A stretch of DNA of 15,040 bases, taken from positions 1-15,040 of the forward strand of contig CAJUEX010000067.1 of the NCBI GenBank assembly GCA_910585715.1, given 5' to 3'. The DNA is from an uncultured Lachnospiraceae bacterium. GTDB lineage: Bacteria > Bacillota > Clostridia > Lachnospirales > Lachnospiraceae. How positions within the stretch are numbered: the first letter of the stretch is position 1; each line of letters starts with the position of its first letter. Both the position numbers and the translations under genes were made by a program. Shown here one piece after another: positions 7,602-13,395 of this stretch. The notes beneath the pieces were generated by a model. That model worked only from the letters and a program-made list of their open reading frames with translations. It had not been told where the DNA came from and searched no databases.

Positions 7602-8552
7602 ATGGTAAAGACAATAGCTTCTGTAGGACTTCCGGTAGATGAGATTCTGGAAATCAAAAAAAACCGCCTTATGCCAAAAGAAGCGGCGGGGGAAATGAAG
7701 CGTATCAGCATTGTTACCGGCATACATGGCGATGAATTGGAAGGACAATATGTCTGTTTCGAGCTGCAGCGCCGTATAGAAAGGGACAGGGAGAAGCTTG
7801 CGGGAATCGTGGATATTTATCCGGCAATGAACCCTTTGGGAATTGATTCTGTTACAAGAGGAATTCCTGCGTTTGATTTGGATATGAACCGGTTGTTTCC
7901 GGGCAACATAGAGGGAAATATGACAGAATATCTGGCAGCAGGCATGATAGAGGATGTTGCGGGTTCGGATTTAGTCATTGATATCCATGCAAGCAATATT
8001 TATCTTACAGAAATTCCTCAAATCAGGATTAACGAATTGCATGAAGAAATGCTGGTTCCGCTGGCAAAGGAGACAAATATCGATTTTATATGGGTGCACG
8101 GAGCCAGTACGGTGCTGGAATCCACATTTGCCCATAGTTTAAACAGCACGGGCACCCCCACCCTTGTTGTGGAAATGGGTGTGGGAATGCGTATCACGAA
8201 AGAGTATGGCAACCAGCTTGTGGATGGAATCTTACATGTGATGCACAAACTGGGAATCTGGAATGGAGAGGTGAAAGAGCCAAAAAAGCCTATTATTTCC
8301 AGAAATCCGGAGGACGTGAGCTATTTAAATGCAGGTGTGGGCGGATTGTTCATACCGGCAGTAAAGCATGGAAAGGAATTGAAAAAGGGGGAAGTAATCG
8401 GACAGATTGTGGACCCTTTATTAGGATGCGTATTGGATGAGGTGAAAGCCCCGGTGGATGGAATCCTGTTTACCATCCGTGATTATCCCATTGTGGATGA
8501 AGGCTCCTTGATGGGACGTCTGCTTAAGAAGGAGGCATGCCGTTATGAATAA
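7602..8552 (+). CDS. AstE/AspA-type zinc carboxypeptidase (M14 family), intact active site
   Basis: A 316-residue succinylglutamate desuccinylase/aspartoacylase-like hydrolase. The zinc ligands are H42 and E45 in GIHGDELEG, and H129 in LVIDIHASN; the catalytic Glu is E191 in TLVVEMGVG. R and N residues for substrate binding lie in FDLDMNRLFPG. The last ~90 residues form a small beta-barrel resembling a lipoyl domain (AGVGGLFIPAVKHGKELKKG, then APVDGILFTI). This is typical of the family's C-terminal domain. The start is uncertain: ATG 7581 would add seven residues (MKRIEIV) but has no ribosome binding site. ATG 7602, with GGATTGAG in front, gives the usual family N-terminus. The gene overlaps the next by 8 bases. 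It probably removes an acyl or amino-acid group from the metabolite made by this operon. Confidence 0.85.
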   Translation: MVKTIASVGLPVDEILEIKKNRLMPKEAAGEMKRISIVTGIHGDELEGQYVCFELQRRIERDREKLAGIVDIYPAMNPLGIDSVTRGIPAFDLDMNRLFPGNIEGNMTEYLAAGMIEDVAGSDLVIDIHASNIYLTEIPQIRINELHEEMLVPLAKETNIDFIWVHGASTVLESTFAHSLNSTGTPTLVVEMGVGMRITKEYGNQLVDGILHVMHKLGIWNGEVKEPKKPIISRNPEDVSYLNAGVGGLFIPAVKHGKELKKGEVIGQIVDPLLGCVLDEVKAPVDGILFTIRDYPIVDEGSLMGRLLKKEACRYE

Positions 8553-9471
8553 AAGAATCATCTATGAAATGAAAGGGATGTATCGGGACAGCTTCCGGAT
8601 TACCGGCTATGAATTTGGTGAAGGGGAAAAGTCCGTATGTATTGTGGGAAGCTCAAGAGGGAATGAGGTACAGCAGATTTACTGCTGTTCCCAATTAGTG
8701 AAGAAATGCAGGCAGCTTGAAGAAGAAGGCCGCATAAAAGAAGGAAAAAGGATTCTCGTCATTCCATCCATCAATCCGTATTCCATGAATATACAAAAAA
8801 GATTCTGGCCTACGGATAATACCGATATCAACAGGATGTTTCCGGGGTATCATCTGGGAGAAACCACCCAGAGAATCGCAGACGGTGTTTTCCGGGAAAT
8901 CATGGATTTTCAATATGGGATTCAGTTTACTTCCTTCTATATGCCGGGAGATTTCGTACCCCATATCCGTCTGATGGATGAAGGGTACAGCAGCACAGAG
9001 CTTGCCAGAAGCTTTGGACTTCCCTATGTGGTGGTAAGGAAGGTAAGGCCTTATGATACCACTACGCTGAACTATAACTGGCAGGTATGGAATACCCAGG
9101 CATTTTCGCTTTATACAACGAAAACCTCCAATATAGACAGAAACGGAGCGGGACAGGCAGTGCTTTCGGTTATGAGCTTCCTTTCCTCTCTGGGAATCGT
9201 AAAGTACAGCGGGCCTGAACCTGCTATATCAAGGGTGGTAAAGGACGTGGATATGATTTCGGTGCAGACTGCCAGATCCGGTATATTCGAGCCCTTGGTA
9301 AAGGCCGGGGAAAGGGTTGCTGTCGGACAGCCTCTTGCAAATATTGTGAATCCCTATGATGGGGAAATTATGGAAACGCTTTTTGCCCCCACGGATGCGC
9401 TTGTGTTTTTTATTCATAACATGCCGTTGACCTATGCGGATACTGCCGTGATTAAGCTGGTGAGAATATGA
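8545..9471 (+). CDS. AstE/AspA-like paralogue lacking zinc ligands (likely pseudoenzyme)
   Basis: A 308-residue protein with the same fold and gene order as its upstream neighbour; the start is fixed by AAGGAGG 9 bases upstream. It aligns along its length: INPYSMNIQKRFWPTDNTDINRMFPGYH corresponds to the NP...DMNRLFPG region, and the C-terminal beta-barrel (SGIFEPLVKAGERVAVGQPL; APTDALVFFI) is intact. The metal site is not. Where the paralogue has HGDE this one has R38-G-N-E41 (GSSRGNEVQQ). The DIHAS position reads IQFTSFY, and the catalytic VVEMG position reads SLYTTKT. It is therefore unlikely to bind zinc in the standard way. It may form a heterodimer with the active paralogue, or bind substrate or product. 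Since the reading frame and strong ribosome binding site are preserved, it is a functional gene rather than a decaying copy. Confidence 0.8.
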   Translation: MNKRIIYEMKGMYRDSFRITGYEFGEGEKSVCIVGSSRGNEVQQIYCCSQLVKKCRQLEEEGRIKEGKRILVIPSINPYSMNIQKRFWPTDNTDINRMFPGYHLGETTQRIADGVFREIMDFQYGIQFTSFYMPGDFVPHIRLMDEGYSSTELARSFGLPYVVVRKVRPYDTTTLNYNWQVWNTQAFSLYTTKTSNIDRNGAGQAVLSVMSFLSSLGIVKYSGPEPAISRVVKDVDMISVQTARSGIFEPLVKAGERVAVGQPLANIVNPYDGEIMETLFAPTDALVFFIHNMPLTYADTAVIKLVRI

Positions 9472-9508
9472 GAAAACGTGAATCCTTATATTTATGGAGA
9501 AGAAAGGA

Positions 9509-9548
9509 ATCCGGAATGCAGTGGGGACTCTGCTGTCCGGGATTTTTA
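9509..9548 (+). terminator. Terminator closing the five-gene operon
   Basis: A stem built from ATCCGGA plus GCAG (9509-9521) and CTGC plus TCCGGGAT (9530-9543), with a small internal loop, is followed by a T run (9543-9547). It lies about 40 bases after the last operon gene. Confidence 0.75.
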
Positions 9549-9555
9549 CTTTCCT

Positions 9556-9684
9556 TTATAATCCTGGCATTGTAAAACTCCTTTCAATATTCAACTGCCA
9601 ACCCTTCAGTTGAATGTCCTCAATTTTATCTCCCTGCTTACTTATACGAAATCGTTGATTTGGGGATTCTATTATTATTAAAGA
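9556..9684 (-). pseudogene. Possible remnant of an unidentified gene on the minus strand
   Basis: Between the operon terminator and the ATPase promoter one minus-strand frame is open for 42 codons. It ends in KGWQLNIERSFTMPGL followed by TAA and looks protein-like in composition. It has no start codon with a ribosome binding site and is closed upstream by a stop at 9685-9687. I do not recognise the family. The stretch also holds a 9-bp inverted repeat (ATTCAACTG 9589-9597, CAGTTGAAT 9607-9615), which may be what makes the frame look structured. This is a weak call; the gap may simply be non-coding. Confidence 0.25.
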
Positions 9685-9744
9685 TTACGTGCAAAAAATG
9701 CAGTGAAAAAACTTGCTATAGGTGCAAATAACTTTTGTGATTAC

Positions 9745-9773
9745 TTGAGAATTGGTACGGATTATGCTATGAT
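9745..9773 (+). promoter_or_regulatory. Sigma-A-type promoter of the ATPase gene
   Basis: TTGAGA (9745-9750) and TATGAT (9768-9773) are spaced by exactly 17 bases and lie 30 bases before the start codon. Each box differs from consensus at one or two positions. Confidence 0.8.
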
Positions 9774-9802
9774 ACACTTATCATGTGCCTGGAGGTTTAT
9801 CT

Positions 9803-11164
9803 ATGGAACGAATTGCATTGCAAAAATTGATAGATTGGAATAATGACAAACGCAGGAAACCTTTGATTGTCTGGGGTGCAAGGCAGGTTGGTAAAACTTA
9901 TCTTGTGCAAGAGATTTTCGCCAAAACATATTATAAAAATAATTATATATATGTGGACTGCAAAAAAGAAGACGAAATCCGTGAGTTCTGTTCCAAAACC
10001 GCCAATGCAGAGAAAATCATTGAGTATATCTCATTGCGTAAAGGAAAACAAATAAATGAAAAGACGCTGCTGATTTATGACGAAGTACAGGAATGTCCTA
10101 ATATCATTTCTTCGCTTAAATATTTTTGTCAGGACTTTAGGGAGATTCCCGTTATTGCCACCGGGTCAATGGTACGTATTAAGCTTCAAAGAGAAACCCA
10201 TAAAAGAGGCGCAAAAGATAATGATAAATTTCTTTTCCCCGTAGGCAAAATCAATCAAATGACAATTTATCCCATGACCTTTGACGAATTCCTGATGAAC
10301 AGCAACGAAATGCTCTATAATGCCATTAAAAAAGCATACAAAAACAAGCAGACACTGGATAGCCAAATTCACGAATTGGCAATGGAGCAAGTATATAAAT
10401 ATCTGCTTGTGGGTGGTATGCCTGAAGCGGTGGAAGCCTATATTGATGGGAATAATCTTCTTGAAGCAAGAGAAATTCTCAAGGTTTTGTACGACAACTA
10501 TCTTGCGGACATGGAGCTTTATCAGGCAAGCCAGGAAGCAGTATTGCGTTCACGTGTTCTGTTCCAAAACATTTACAGAGAACTGAACAAAGAGTCTAAA
10601 AACTTTTCGCCCGGACTTATCGAGGAAAAGAGGAAAACAAGAGATTTTGCAACCTCTATTCAGTGGCTTACAATGGCGCACGTTATTAATCAATCTTTTC
10701 AGTTGAAGGAGCATATTACAATGCCGCTTATGCCGGACAATGAGAGTAATTTCCGTTTGTTCCTTGGCGATATTGGCATGTTCTCATACCAAAGCGGAAT
10801 TAATGCTGCTTCATTTATATCCAGTGAAAGAGAAAATACCTTGTCGGGTATTTTCTTTGAAAACTTTGTTGCTAACGAATTGATTGCAAAAGAGCATAAG
10901 TTGTTTTATTGGCGTGGTAAGGTATCTTCTGAGCTTGAGTTTATTATTGAGTCAGATAACAAGCTGTATCCCATTGATGTCAAGAAAGGCAGAGGAACAC
11001 TCAACTCCCTTGAAAAATTCTCAAACCACAACAAGTTTGAATATGCCATAAAGGTTTCTAAAAATAATTATGGTTACAATCCCGAGAAAAAACTGCTCAC
11101 AATACCGTTTTACTTCATTCCGTTTGTCGCAAAAGATCTGGCGGACGGAACAATGGCAGTATAG
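9803..11164 (+). CDS. AAA ATPase with DUF4143 domain (COG1373-type)
   Basis: A 453-residue ATPase. The GTG at 9785 is upstream of the ribosome binding site, whereas ATG 9803 has TGGAGG 7 bases before it and starts MERIALQKLIDWNNDKRRKP, the standard family N-terminus. Domains in order: AAA_14 P-loop with Walker A GARQVGKT (residues 26-33), Walker B LLIYDEVQE, a sensor motif IATGS; then the DUF4143 part with YLLVGGMPEAVEAYI and SFQLKEHITMPL. The C-terminal nuclease-like motif ELEFIIESDNKLYPIDVKKG has the D/E...E-x-K layout of the PD-(D/E)XK fold. The family is widespread in gut bacteria and often present in many copies. Its function is not settled; links to mobile elements or toxin-like systems have been suggested. 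It is monocistronic, with a good promoter and a mobile element 13 bases after its stop. Confidence 0.9.
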   Translation: MERIALQKLIDWNNDKRRKPLIVWGARQVGKTYLVQEIFAKTYYKNNYIYVDCKKEDEIREFCSKTANAEKIIEYISLRKGKQINEKTLLIYDEVQECPNIISSLKYFCQDFREIPVIATGSMVRIKLQRETHKRGAKDNDKFLFPVGKINQMTIYPMTFDEFLMNSNEMLYNAIKKAYKNKQTLDSQIHELAMEQVYKYLLVGGMPEAVEAYIDGNNLLEAREILKVLYDNYLADMELYQASQEAVLRSRVLFQNIYRELNKESKNFSPGLIEEKRKTRDFATSIQWLTMAHVINQSFQLKEHITMPLMPDNESNFRLFLGDIGMFSYQSGINAASFISSERENTLSGIFFENFVANELIAKEHKLFYWRGKVSSELEFIIESDNKLYPIDVKKGRGTLNSLEKFSNHNKFEYAIKVSKNNYGYNPEKKLLTIPFYFIPFVAKDLADGTMAV

Positions 11165-11169
11165 CCCTT

Positions 11170-11177
11170 TATTCACC
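11170..11177. repeat. Left target-site duplication of the mobile element
   Basis: TATTCACC lies directly outside the left terminal repeat and is repeated exactly at 11665-11672 directly outside the right one. It starts 5 bases after the ATPase stop codon. Confidence 0.85.
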
Positions 11178-11213
11178 GTAACAGTTCAGTCTGCGGGGTT
11201 TGGATTTGAGCAC

Positions 11214-11357
11214 GCAGGAGGGGCAAGGCAGATAGAAGTCTTAGGGGCACGCTTTCGCTCTGATAAAAACGCAGCAGTGCTAAGCTCGAAAATACCTCGC
11301 TAAGCGCTGGCGTTTTTAAAAGGCCTCTAAGACTTCTATCTACCTTGCCCCTCCTGC
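11214..11357. repeat. Long hairpin 1 inside the mobile element
   Basis: Arms 11214-11243 and 11328-11357 (30 bases) pair with one mismatch, and the stem continues inward through GGGGC/GCCTC with one G:T. The centre, 11246-11327, is 82 bases long and carries its own stem: AAAAACGC with GCGTTTTT, then CAGTGCTAAGC with GCTAAGCGCTG around a 13-base loop. Confidence 0.85.
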
Positions 11358-11485
11358 TGTATACCGAAATGCCCTATATAGAGAGAAACTGTACATATGA
11401 GCACAGCTTTAGAAATATTTGCCGGAATTTTGGTATCAAACAATTTGTACCCCAAATAAGCATTATGGCATTATGATACACAGTA

Positions 11486-11625
11486 GGAACTGGCAGAACA
11501 TAGAATAGTCTTCGAGGCCTTATAAAAACGCCAGCGCTTAGCGAGGTATTTTCGAGCTTAGCACTGTTGCGTTTTTATCAGAGCGGGAGCGTGCCACGAA
11601 GACTATTCTATGTTCTGCCAGTTCC
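11486..11625. repeat. Long hairpin 2 inside the mobile element, inverted centre
   Basis: Arms 11486-11514 and 11597-11625 are perfect 29-base complements (GGAACTGGCAGAACATAG... on the left). The arm sequence differs from hairpin 1 except for a GGCAGA...AGTCTT pattern. The centre 11514-11595 is the reverse complement of the hairpin 1 centre with 78 of 82 positions identical. Confidence 0.85.
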
Positions 11626-11664
11626 CACGTCCTCAAATCCAAACCCCGCAGGCTGAACTGTTAC

Positions 11665-11672
11665 TATTCACC
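11665..11672. repeat. Right target-site duplication of the mobile element
   Basis: A second copy of TATTCACC, directly abutting the right terminal repeat. Confidence 0.85.
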
Positions 11673-11694
11673 TGCGGGGGTCGCCATAAGCTTA

Positions 11695-11723
11695 TTGCTT
11701 TTGGGGGCGGCTTCCTTTATAAT
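11695..11723 (+). promoter_or_regulatory. Promoter of purE
   Basis: A perfect -10 TATAAT (11718-11723) follows TTGCTT (11695-11700) at 17-base spacing, 100 bases before the purE start. No purine riboswitch signature is recognisable in the leader. The mobile element lies only 23 bases upstream of this promoter's duplication-free region. Confidence 0.65.
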
Positions 11724-11822
11724 GTGCATAAAAGGCTGCCGGTAATATATGGTTGTGCAATGGCAGCAGGGAAGTGAGCAATCATATAGAAAGAAAAAGG
11801 ATGATTCAGAAAGGACAGGATT

Positions 11823-12311
11823 ATGAAAACTGCGATTATTATGGGTTCTACCAGTGATTTATCCAAAGTGGAGCCGGCTGTAGGGATTTTGAAAAAATAT
11901 GGTGTGGAGGTAAATGTAAGATGTCTGTCTGCCCACAGGGCGCATTTAGGGCTGTCAGAGTTTGTTAAGGAGTGCAATGAGAATGGAACGGAAGTGATTA
12001 TTACCGCTGCAGGCATGGCGGCAGCGTTGCCCGGCGTGGTGGCTTCCCAGACGGTGCTGCCGGTTATCGGCGTGCCTCTTTCCGGTTCCGTGCTGGATGG
12101 TATGGATGCGTTAATGTCTATTGTACAAATGCCTTCGGGAATTCCGGTTGCCACAGTTGCTATCAATGGCAGTAAAAATGCGGCTTATCTGGCGCTTCAG
12201 ATTATGGGGGTAAAGCATGAGGAGATTCGCAGGCAGCTGTTGGAGGAGCGAAAGGGGATGGAAGAGGCTGCAATGAAAGCGAATGAAGAGGTTGTGGCGA
12301 AGTTTGAGTAA
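11823..12311 (+). CDS. purE: PurE, N5-carboxyaminoimidazole ribonucleotide mutase
   Basis: A cytoplasmic enzyme of de novo purine synthesis, rearranging N5-CAIR to CAIR. The length of 162 residues matches the family. The start ATG 11823 has AAGGA 7 bases upstream. Visible motifs: GSTSD at 8-12 (phosphate loop and Asp), SAHR at 36-39, AAGMAAALPGVVASQT and PVIGVP, and the signature SIVQMPSGIPVATVAIN followed by NAAYLALQIM. It deviates from the common enzyme in reading SAHRAH rather than SAHRTP, and AGMAAALPG rather than AGGAAHLPG, losing the His of that loop. Such variants may occur in related gut Clostridia, but I cannot check that here. The gene stands alone: no purK or other pur gene is adjacent, and 44 bases downstream a very long palindrome begins. 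The last ~25 residues are charged and helical. Confidence 0.88.
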   Translation: MKTAIIMGSTSDLSKVEPAVGILKKYGVEVNVRCLSAHRAHLGLSEFVKECNENGTEVIITAAGMAAALPGVVASQTVLPVIGVPLSGSVLDGMDALMSIVQMPSGIPVATVAINGSKNAAYLALQIMGVKHEEIRRQLLEERKGMEEAAMKANEEVVAKFE

Positions 12312-12355
12312 AAGTGTGAGGTGATTAGAAGAGGGGAGGGAGTGGTTGGGGGGAC

Positions 12356-12582
12356 GCAAAAGAGGGATGTGGGCGGATTCCATGCTGTGTTTTGGATGGT
12401 GATTTTCCTAAACAGCCTGAGGGAGATTGCGGAGGCAGGACGGGGCGTCATATAGCGCCGTCCGTGGCGCAATATGACTAAAATTGCCATCCGTGGCAAT
12501 TTTACCCTGGGTTTTGAGCAGGCTGTTAAGGAAAAGCACCATCCAAAACACAGCATGGAATCCGCCCACATCCCTCTTTTGC
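12356..12582. repeat. Giant palindrome with 64-bp arms downstream of purE
   Basis: Arms 12356-12419 and 12519-12582 are complementary at 62 of 64 positions. The 99-base centre contains two smaller perfect hairpins side by side: GTCATATAGCGCC/GGCGCAATATGAC (12447-12478, one A:A mismatch) and TAAAATTGCC/GGCAATTTTA (12479-12504). Their loops are almost identical (GTCCGT and ATCCGT). The right arm runs into TGTTTTTT, so the whole structure can also act as the purE terminator. No target duplication flanks it and no gene is visible inside. Confidence 0.85.
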
Positions 12583-12618
12583 TGTTTTTTCTCAGCCGGT
12601 ATTCTTTGAGTGGGTTTT

Positions 12619-12649
12619 AGCCCTTGCCTTGACAGTGGCGGGGGCTTTT
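12619..12649 (+). terminator. Small terminator-like hairpin
   Basis: AGCCCTTGCC (12619-12628) pairs with GGCGGGGGCT (12637-12646), including two G:U pairs, around an 8-base loop, with TTTT after it. It could back up the giant palindrome as terminator. Confidence 0.5.
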
Positions 12650-12658
12650 CGATATCCA

Positions 12659-12731
12659 GCAGAAGCAGGCAGAGCCTGTAAAAGTCCTTTGGGCTTTGAT
12701 GAAGACTTTTACAGGCTCTGCCTGTTTCTGC
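12659..12731. repeat. 28-bp-arm hairpin related to the mobile element
   Basis: Arms 12659-12686 and 12704-12731 pair with one G:T around a 17-base loop. The arm has the same GGCAGA...AGTC layout as the hairpin arms in the mobile element. The right flank 12731-12750 matches the element's right terminal repeat (11628-11647) at 17 of 20 positions (CGTCCTC..ATCCAA.CCCC). It is probably a reduced copy of the same family. Confidence 0.75.
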
Positions 12732-12847
12732 GTCCTCTTATCCAATCCCCCCTTCCCTTCCAACAATTATCCATTGTTTTTTAAAAAATTTTTTGGCATT
12801 ATTTGTACAGGCAGTGCGTGTTATAAGTGTAGGAGGTGATGAGATGG

Positions 12848-13375
12848 ATGACAGCGGAAGAAATCGTTGAGGGTTATGGTGATATGCTTTATCGAATCTG
12901 CGTAGTGAGTCTGTGCAATGAGCAGGACGCTCAGGACGCAGTGCAGGAGACGTTTTGCCGGTATATGGAGCATTCGGTGAAATTTGAAAGCAAGGAGCAT
13001 GAAAAGGCATGGCTTATCAGAGTGGCTACGAATATTTGCCGGGATATGCACAGAAGCAGGCTTAGGCATCCCACATCGAACATAGATGACATTTCAGAGT
13101 ATTGCGAAATGCCGGAACAGAGCGAAGTGTTGTCAGAGCTTATGAAGCTGCCGGACAAATTAAAGACCGTGATTTATCTGCACTATATTGAAGGGTACAA
13201 GACTACGGAAATAGCAAAGCTGATGGGGGTAACCGTCAATACCATAAGGAAGAGGCTGCAAAGGGGAAGAGCCTGTTTAAAGCTTTCTTTATCAGAGGAG
13301 TCGGAGGATGAGCGGGGGTGTAGAGTAGTGGAACGGAAAATAGTGGGACGAAAAGTTGTGGGACGTGAAGCCTGA
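12848..13375 (+). CDS. ECF-type RNA polymerase sigma factor
   Basis: A 176-residue sigma-70 family factor. An extended Shine-Dalgarno AGGAGGTGAT covers 12831-12840, which excludes GTG 12836 and ATG 12839 as starts and favours ATG 12848 (MTAEEIVEGYGDM). Region 2 is visible as YGDMLYRICVVSLCNEQDAQDAVQETF, followed by KAWLIRVATNICRDMHRSR. Region 4 is LPDKLKTVIYLHYIEGYKTTEIAKLMGVTVNTIRKRLQRGR, with the helix-turn-helix near its end. The short acidic linker and lack of a region 3 define the ECF class. The last ~18 residues are a basic, repetitive tail (VVERKIVGRKVVGREA) made of three imperfect 15-base units, which may be recent slippage. It is followed 20 bases later by a membrane protein gene that should encode its anti-sigma factor. 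Confidence 0.88.
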   Translation: MTAEEIVEGYGDMLYRICVVSLCNEQDAQDAVQETFCRYMEHSVKFESKEHEKAWLIRVATNICRDMHRSRLRHPTSNIDDISEYCEMPEQSEVLSELMKLPDKLKTVIYLHYIEGYKTTEIAKLMGVTVNTIRKRLQRGRACLKLSLSEESEDERGCRVVERKIVGRKVVGREA

Positions 13376-13395
13376 CTGCGGAAAGGAGTGACACA

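Larger units (their letters stand above)
11178..11664. mobile_element. 487-bp non-autonomous element, IS66-like ends (MITE)
   Basis: The termini are inverted repeats of 37 bp (11178-11214 and 11628-11664) with two mismatches, beginning GTAACAGTTCAG and ending CTGAACTGTTAC. A perfect 8-bp direct repeat flanks them. GTAA ends with 8-bp target duplications are the known signature of IS66-family transposition. No transposase is encoded; the longest frames inside are shadows. The interior consists of two long hairpins (11214-11357 and 11486-11625) whose centres are inverted copies of each other, joined by a 128-base AT-rich spacer (11358-11485) in which I see no gene. The element fills most of the 658-base gap between the ATPase gene and purE. 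It was presumably moved by a transposase encoded elsewhere. The IS66 link rests on end sequence and duplication length only. Confidence 0.8.

Noticed and set aside
11070..11303. 77-residue frame from the end of the ATPase gene into the mobile element
   Set aside because: It crosses the element boundary and the target duplication, so it is an accident of the insertion.
11665..11822. Purine riboswitch before purE
   Set aside because: The conserved loop-loop sequence elements of that riboswitch are not visible; only a plain promoter is.
11178..12731. CRISPR array suggested by the many repeats
   Set aside because: The repeats are long palindromes without regularly spaced direct repeats or spacers, and no cas gene is nearby.
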